Below, piece after piece: positions 59,484 to 64,000 of a DNA stretch of 64,000 bases. The stretch lies in contig OZ241745.1 of NCBI GenBank assembly GCA_965201115.1, positions 744,001 through 808,000 of the forward strand, written 5' to 3'. Position numbers and translations under genes: made by a program. Position 1 is the first letter of the stretch, and each line of letters starts with the position of its first letter. This DNA is from JANQOH01 sp965201115 (GTDB taxonomy: Bacteria > Pseudomonadota > Alphaproteobacteria > UBA7887). Under the pieces are notes generated by a model. The model saw only the letters and a list, made by a program, of their open reading frames with translations. It was not told where the DNA came from and searched no databases.

Positions 59484-61360
59484 GTAAGCGTCCGGTTATG
59501 GGGCTATTGGGTTTTTACGGTGGTGTTTTGTGTTTCCAGTTCCACGGCATGAGTTCGTGGATTCGGTTTGTTTTGTAGTCCTGGATACGATTGAGTGTGT
59601 CTGCGATCCATGCTCGTGGGTCGACGCCGTTTAGTTTTGCGGTTTCGATGAGCGTGTATGCGGTTGCGGCGGTTGCGCCGCCGGCTTCGGAGCCGACGAA
59701 GAGCCAGTTTTTGCGTCCGAGGGCGACGCCGCGGATGGCGCGTTCGGCAGTATTGTTGTCGAGTTCGAGCGTTCCGTTGTCGAGCCATGGGCGCAGGCGG
59801 GCCAGTCGCGCGCGTGCATAGCGGATGGCGCCGGCCAGCGGCGTCCTGGCGGGTATGTTCGGGCTCTGTCGGGCGAGCCATGTTTCGAGGTCGTCGAAGA
59901 GGGGCCTGGCCCTGGCCTGGCGGATACGGACGCGCTCTTCGGGCGTTTGCCCGCGAGCTTCGGCCTCGACGGCGTACAAGGCGGCGATGCGCTCGACGGC
60001 TTCCCTGGCGACCGGCGCGCCCCGATTGTGCGCGAGGTCGACGAACTTGCGCCGGACATGGGCCATGCAGGGGGCTTCGCGGATGCGGCCTGTGCGGTAG
60101 AGTTCCGCGAACCCGGCATAGCCGTCGGCGTGCATCCAGCCCTTGAAGCCGGCGAGGTGTCGGCGCGGATTCTCGCCCTTGCGGTTGGCGCTGAAGCGGT
60201 AGCAGGCGGCCGGCGGCGCGGTTCCGCGCCACGGTCGTTCGTCGCGGGCATAGACCCATAGCCGTGCAGTGCGGGTCTTGCCCCTGGCGCCTTCGCCGCG
60301 CGGGGTTTGCAGGCGCACCGTGGTATCGTCGGCGAAGATGGCGCCGCCAGCGCGCACATGGTTGCCGATCCCGTTGGCGACCGGCTCCAGCAAGGCGGCG
60401 CTCTTGCCGACCCATTCGGCCAGTGTCGAGCGGTCGAGGTCGATGCCGTCGCGGGCGAACATTTGCGCTTGGCGGTAGAGCGGGAGATGGTCGGCATATT
60501 TGCTCACCAGAACATGGGCAAGCAGGCCGGGTCCGGGGCGTCCGCGCTCGATGGGGCGCGGCGGCAGCGGCGCCTGGCAAAAGCGTGCGCAGGCGCGGCA
60601 GACCGTGCGCGGTCTCACGATGCGGTTGACTACGAAACGACCGGGTATGTACTCCAGTTCCTCGGTGACATCCGCGCCGACGGTCTTGAGCGCGCCGCCG
60701 CAGGCCCCGCAGGGGCTTGCGGGTTCCAGCACCGTCTCGCGGCGCGGCAGACGGTCCGGCAACGGGCGGCGCTTGCGCCGCGGCGCGCGTGCGGCGGCGG
60801 GTTCGGGTTGCGGGGGCGGGCTTGCGGCGCGGACGATCTCTTCGTTCTCCAGCGCCAGTTGCAACTGCGCCAAGGCTTCCGAGCGCGCCCCGAAACGATG
60901 CCGGCGCATCCCCGCCAACTCGTGACGCAACTTCTCAATCAGGATATCGCGCGCCTTCAACGCCTCCGCGCGCGACCGCAGCGCTTCCTCGCGAGCCTGC
61001 AACTCGGCCGCCAGGGACGCCACCATGTCCTTCAGGCGGGCGGGATCGTCGGGGAGAGGCGCGGCGCGGTCAAGCATGAACGAACAATACCGACCCCAAC
61101 CCCACAAGGCAAGCGCAAAATAGGAAATATCGAAAAAATATTTCCTCCCTGTGCCTCCCTCCCAAACGCTATCCTGCCACCGCAAGCCGCCGCGTTCGAA
61201 CCGGCCACCGCCAATCGACGCACTCATGCAGCAGCGACAACCGTGCAGGCATCGAAACAAGACCCCCATACGAAGCCGACAGCCAAACAAAACGACCCCC
61301 GAAATACCGAAACCCATAAACATAACCGACAATGACCAAGCGGGATAACCGGACGCTTAC
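59484..61360 (-). mobile_element. IS66-family element (tnpC only), inserted in IS1380
   Basis: Ends GTAAGCGTCCGGTTAT at 59484 and, inverted, at 61345-61360 (IS66 ends begin GTAA). The 8-bp target duplication TTCGGGAT is at 59476-59483 and 61361-61368, as for IS66. Length is 1877 bp with only the tnpC-type transposase, the ISBst12-like arrangement lacking tnpA and tnpB. The transposase is intact, so this is probably a recent insertion. Confidence 0.92.
59515..61077 (-). CDS. tnpC: IS66-family transposase TnpC
   Basis: The 520-residue protein starts MLDRAAPLPDDPARLKDMVA. It has the leucine-rich coiled-coil, ELAGMRRHRFGARSEAL, the zinc CGACGGA, LPLYRQAQMFARDGIDLDRS, and the DDE acids in IFADDTTVRLQTP, MHADGYAGF and LELDNNTAERAIRG. 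It ends near the left IR. Complete. Confidence 0.93.
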   Translation of the reverse strand: MLDRAAPLPDDPARLKDMVASLAAELQAREEALRSRAEALKARDILIEKLRHELAGMRRHRFGARSEALAQLQLALENEEIVRAASPPPQPEPAAARAPRRKRRPLPDRLPRRETVLEPASPCGACGGALKTVGADVTEELEYIPGRFVVNRIVRPRTVCRACARFCQAPLPPRPIERGRPGPGLLAHVLVSKYADHLPLYRQAQMFARDGIDLDRSTLAEWVGKSAALLEPVANGIGNHVRAGGAIFADDTTVRLQTPRGEGARGKTRTARLWVYARDERPWRGTAPPAACYRFSANRKGENPRRHLAGFKGWMHADGYAGFAELYRTGRIREAPCMAHVRRKFVDLAHNRGAPVAREAVERIAALYAVEAEARGQTPEERVRIRQARARPLFDDLETWLARQSPNIPARTPLAGAIRYARARLARLRPWLDNGTLELDNNTAERAIRGVALGRKNWLFVGSEAGGATAATAYTLIETAKLNGVDPRAWIADTLNRIQDYKTNRIHELMPWNWKHKTPP

Positions 61361-61368
61361 TTCGGGAT

Positions 61369-62512
61369 CGCATTGGGATATGAGGACCTGAACGACCACG
61401 ATGCGTTGCGTCACGATCCGGTCATGGCCGTGTTGGCGGGGAAGTTGGCGTCGCGTCGTTCGGACTGTGCGCCGCTTGCGGGCAAATCGACGCTGAACCG
61501 CCTTGAGTTGGGGGGCGCGGGGCCGTCGCGGTATTGCCGGATCGCGCATGACGGCTCGGCGATTGAGGATTTGTTCCTGACACTGTTTGTGGAGGCGCAC
61601 AAGCGGCCCCCGGCTCGCTTGGTTATCGATCTCGACGCCACGGACGATCGGCTTCACGGTCGCCAGGAGGGTCGTTTTTTCCACGGCTACTACGGCGGCT
61701 ATTGCTATCTTCCGCTTTATGCGACTTGCGGTCGTCATCTTTTGGCGGCGCGGTTGCGCCCGGCGAATGAGGATGGGGCGGCCGGGGCCGTGGAGACTGT
61801 TGAGCGGATTGTGTCGCGGTTGCGGCGGCATTGGCCCCGCGTGCGGATAATGGTGCGCGCCGATTCGGGGTTCGCCCGCGAGGCGCTGATGGCGTGGTGC
61901 GAGGCCAACGGCGTCGATTACCTGTTGGGCTTGGCGCGGAACCCCCGTCTGGCGGCGGAAGTCGAGACCGAACTGGCGGCGGCGCAAGCGCACAGCGCGG
62001 GTTCGGGCAAGCCGCAACGCCGCTTCAAGGACTTCATGTGGAGGACGCGCGACAGCTGGAGCTGCGCGCGCCGCGTCGTCGCCAAGGCCGAGTGGACCCA
62101 CGGCAAGGCCAACCCGCGTTTCGTCGTCACCTCGATTGCAACCCATCGGGTCCGCGCCCGGCATCTCTACGAGCGGCTTTACTGCCAACGCGGCGAGATG
62201 GAGAACCGGATCAAGGAGTGCCAACTCGACTTGTTCGCCGACCGCACGTCGACGCGGGCCATGCGGGCCAACCAGCTGCGCCTGTGGTTCGCGTCCATGG
62301 CTTATGTGTTGCTGTGCGCACTGCGCCGCATCGGCCTCGACTACACCGAACTGGCGGTCGCCACATGCGGGAGCCTGCGCCTGAAACTGCTCAAGATCGG
62401 CGCTTGGGTCCGCGTCACCGTGCGCCGCGTCAAGATCGCCATGAACGCCGCGCATCCCTTCCAGCGCGAGTTCCGTATCGCCTGCCAACGATTATCCGCC
62501 GCCGCGGCGTAA
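61369..62512 (+). pseudogene. IS1380 transposase, 3' part
   Basis: In frame with the 5' part after removing the IS66 and one target copy: ALGYEDLNDHDALRHDPVMA, then RLVIDLDATDDRLHGRQEG, RIMVRADSGFAREALMAW and YCQRGEMENRIKECQLDL, the DDE residues of the IS1380 family, to VTVRRVKIAMNAAHP. Sequence is otherwise undamaged. Confidence 0.88.
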
Positions 62513-62698
62513 CGCGGCCACTCTCGCCCTTCCCCTCAACAACGCAGGAACAGCCCGGAACGCGGCCCACCGCCAAACGGCGGACCGCCCCAACGCGCCC
62601 CGAAAATGCCCGCCAAGCCCCCCGACCACGAAAACACGCACGCACGACAACCAACGACGCACAAACCGCACGACAACCACCCGTATGAGAAATGCGGG

Positions 62699-63253
62699 CT
62701 AATCGAACGGCGACTCGATCCCGGCCAGGCGGGGCTGGGCGCGGTCCTTGTCGGAGAGGATCGCGCGCGCCTCGGGCAACGGCCATGCGATGCCCAGGGC
62801 AGGGTCGTTCCACAGGATGCCGAAGTCATGGCTGGGCGCATAATAGGCGTCCACCTTGTAGATGACCTCGGTATCGGGCTCGATGGTCATGAAGCCGTGG
62901 GCGAAGCCGGCGGGCACGAGTATCTGGTTCCACGCCTCGGCCGACAGCACGGCGCTCGCGTGCCGCCCGAAGGTGGGCGAGCCGCGGCGGATATCCACCG
63001 CCACATCGAACGCCGCGCCGCGCACGACGCGCACCAGCTTGGTCTGCGCAAACGGCGGGGCCTGAAAGTGCAGCCCGCGCACCGTGCCTGCGTCGGCGGA
63101 AAGCGAGTGGTTATCCTGCACGAAGTCCACCGCCGCGCCGGCCTCGGCCAGCGCGCGTTTGTTGTACGTCTCCGAGAAAAAGCCCCGGCGGTCGCCGTGC
63201 TTCTTCGGCGTGAGCAGTTTCACGGCGGCGATCGCCGTATCTTCGATTCGCAT
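62699..63253 (-). CDS. rfbC: dTDP-4-dehydrorhamnose 3,5-epimerase
   Basis: The 184-residue cupin MRIEDTAIAAVKLLTPKKHG has RRGFFSETYN, GTVRGLHFQAPPFAQTKLV (catalytic His), VPAGFAHGF and the Tyr region DTEVIYKVDAYYAP. It makes dTDP-rhamnose precursors. A GGAGA site is 8 bp upstream. The end, ESPFD then TAG, has the TAG inside the IS1380 end, so the natural last residues may be replaced. No rfbA, B or D is next to it. Confidence 0.9.
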   Translation of the reverse strand: MRIEDTAIAAVKLLTPKKHGDRRGFFSETYNKRALAEAGAAVDFVQDNHSLSADAGTVRGLHFQAPPFAQTKLVRVVRGAAFDVAVDIRRGSPTFGRHASAVLSAEAWNQILVPAGFAHGFMTIEPDTEVIYKVDAYYAPSHDFGILWNDPALGIAWPLPEARAILSDKDRAQPRLAGIESPFD

Positions 63254-63325
63254 TGTACGTCTCCTTGCGGTGTCGGGTTCACCGACGGAACAACGCGTCA
63301 CCCACTTTCCGGCATAGCCCTCGCC

Positions 63326-63388
63326 ATGCCGAAGAAAATCGAGTCTATCGGCACGCGAAAATGGGCGCAGAAGAGTCAATATCGATAG
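63326..63388 (+). mobile_element. IS630-family transposase 3' scrap
   Basis: The frame MPKKIESIGTRKWAQKSQYR to a TAG at 63386 matches the end of IS630 transposases and resembles the scar at 49018 (KKITSIGARKWA). Only ~20 codons remain. It is just upstream of rfbC, in the opposite orientation. Confidence 0.6.
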
Positions 63389-63395
63389 CCGCCGG

Positions 63396-63440
63396 TATGA
63401 GACGCCCGCATGCCGGTTTGGAGGCCGCGGCGCCCGGACC
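63396..63440. repeat. Palindromic repeat copy
   Basis: GACGCCCGCATGCCGGTTTG and GAGGCCGCGGCGCCCGG follow, the same module as at ~57150 (GATGCCCGCATGCCGGCCTC), with the hairpin stem mismatched here. It separates the IS630 scrap from the nuclease gene. Confidence 0.45.
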
Positions 63441-63476
63441 GACCGGAGGAGGGGCGCCGGCGCTTCCGAACGGGCG

Positions 63477-64000
63477 CTACATGCCCCAGACGTGGACGGC
63501 GGCGCGTTCGGCGTGTTCGACGCGGTGGAAGATCTTGTCGGCCCAATCGCCCTCGCCGCGGTCGAACACCACGAGGTGGCCCTCCGCGGCCGCGCAGCGG
63601 TCCATATACGCCCCGGTCTGCAAAACCCCGTCGCGCACCGTCTTGTCCAAACCGCCGCGCAATATCTTGCACTCCACGACATATTTGCGCGTTTCGGGCG
63701 CCCCTTCGGGCCACGGCCACACGATGAGCAGGTCCACCCGCCCGCGGCCCAGGCCGTATTCGCGCTCGATGCGGCCCCCGCCATTGACGATGCGTTGCAG
63801 AAACGCCTGAAGAAGCAACTGCGGACCCGCCTCGAGATACTCGAAGCGCTCTACCCAATGCTCCGAATGCTCGCGGAAAAACTCTTGGAACGCCGTGAGC
63901 AGTTTCGGAACATTCAAACTGTCGTCGTCGTTGACGTACCACGCGGTTTCGTGCGGCAGCGTTTCCTGCGCGTAGGCGGCGAGTTCGCGCGGGACGACTT
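63477..64000 (-). CDS. PD-(D/E)XK nuclease-domain protein, C-terminal part (runs off the right edge)
   Basis: The open frame continues to base 64000 with VVPRELAAYAQETLPHETAW upstream of the TTG that could be mistaken for a start. The C-terminal domain has EYLEAGPQLLLQAFLQRIVN, GGGRIEREYGLGRGRVDLLI (Glu and Asp), VWPWPEG and KYVVECKILRGG (ExK), a PD-(D/E)XK nuclease core of the AAA-ATPase-linked DUF1703 type. The ATPase part lies outside the window. Role unclear, perhaps defence or nuclease-related. Confidence 0.7.
   Translation of the reverse strand, partial: VVPRELAAYAQETLPHETAWYVNDDDSLNVPKLLTAFQEFFREHSEHWVERFEYLEAGPQLLLQAFLQRIVNGGGRIEREYGLGRGRVDLLIVWPWPEGAPETRKYVVECKILRGGLDKTVRDGVLQTGAYMDRCAAAEGHLVVFDRGEGDWADKIFHRVEHAERAAVHVWGM

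Larger units (their letters stand above)
59151..62701 (+). mobile_element. IS1380-family element interrupted by an IS66-family element
   Basis: Perfect 23-bp ends, TAGCCCGCATTTCTCATACG + GGT at 59151-59173, and inverted at 62679-62701. The transposase starts at 59248 and ends at 62512, broken by the IS66 at 59484-61360. Without it the IS1380 is ~1.67 kb and the transposase 459 residues, in frame. The flanking 4-mers are CTAG and CTAA, not identical, so a clean target duplication is not shown. The right end provides the rfbC stop. Confidence 0.85.

Noticed and set aside
59151..62701. Target duplication of IS1380
   Set aside because: CTAG at the left and CTAA at the right differ in the last base, and the right flank is rfbC while the left is repeat; not enough for a duplication.
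1..64000. tRNA or rRNA genes
   Set aside because: No cloverleaf with a GGTTCGA-type T arm and matching acceptor stem was found by eye; a tool search could still find one.

Overview
The window is GC-rich (high third-position GC in all core genes) and most likely comes from an alphaproteobacterium. The support is lineage-typical: a DUF1013/TrcR-type regulator beside a DUF1192 gene, an hrcA-grpE-dnaK-dnaJ block divergent from rph-rdgB-hemW, and many SDR, luciferase-like and enolase-superfamily enzymes. The long intergenic spaces are filled with a GC-rich palindromic repeat family, as in some uncultured or host-associated alphaproteobacteria. No taxon can be named from this window alone.

Layout. 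1-655: first ~218 codons of an MmeI-like DNA methyltransferase/restriction enzyme, leaving the window on the left. 1.05-6.8 kb: a three-gene polyprenyl-phosphate-arabinose pathway (HAD-UbiA phosphoribosyltransferase, DprE1-like oxidase, DprE2-like reductase) convergent with a GT-C-like membrane protein that could use its product. 7.4-9.1 kb: an SDR and an alpha/beta hydrolase. 9.7-17.8 kb: a defence operon with a DUF499 ATPase, a 162-aa accessory protein, PtuA and PtuB, all coupled by 4-bp overlaps, followed by a second accessory-ptuA-ptuB unit displaced by exactly 2600 bp. In the second unit the accessory gene has decayed. 18-26.8 kb: a repeat array, then redox and ring-cleavage enzymes and a macro-domain frame running into a flavin monooxygenase/acyl-CoA dehydrogenase-type gene.

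26.8-30.4 kb: two ~300-bp elements with terminal inverted repeats flank a WecA/MraY-type transferase. The second is split by an IS110/IS1111-type element whose 3' noncoding end contains a perfect 30-bp hairpin. 30.5-33.7 kb: a PLD-SNF2 helicase probably related to the defence set. 33.8-43.7 kb: the heat-shock operon, rph-rdgB-hemW and small metabolic genes. 43.8-44.4 kb: a free-standing colicin-E5-like ribonuclease overlapping a probable immunity gene. 44.4-48.6 kb: conserved alphaproteobacterial genes (DUF1192, quinone oxidoreductase, trcR, hldE, ubiX). 48.8-50.4 kb: a truncated gene, an IS630 scar and a low-GC PD-(D/E)XK protein. 50.5-56.6 kb: enolase-superfamily enzyme, class IV aminotransferase, NUDIX, PRTase, LLM oxidoreductase, and an Xre/degenerate ImmA-PIN pair.

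56.6-64 kb is a decayed junction: a dense palindromic array, a frameshifted yaaW-like gene, a possible autotransporter scrap, and an IS1380 element interrupted by an IS66-family element with an 8-bp target duplication. It ends with rfbC (whose stop codon lies in the IS1380 end), another IS630 scrap and the C-terminal part of a PD-(D/E)XK protein leaving the window on the right.

The methyltransferase, DUF499 ATPase, tandem Septu units and PLD helicase look like parts of one anti-phage inventory that mobile elements have separated and duplicated. The most unusual parts are the coupling of Septu genes to DUF499 and their 2600-bp tandem duplication with divergent effector ends.
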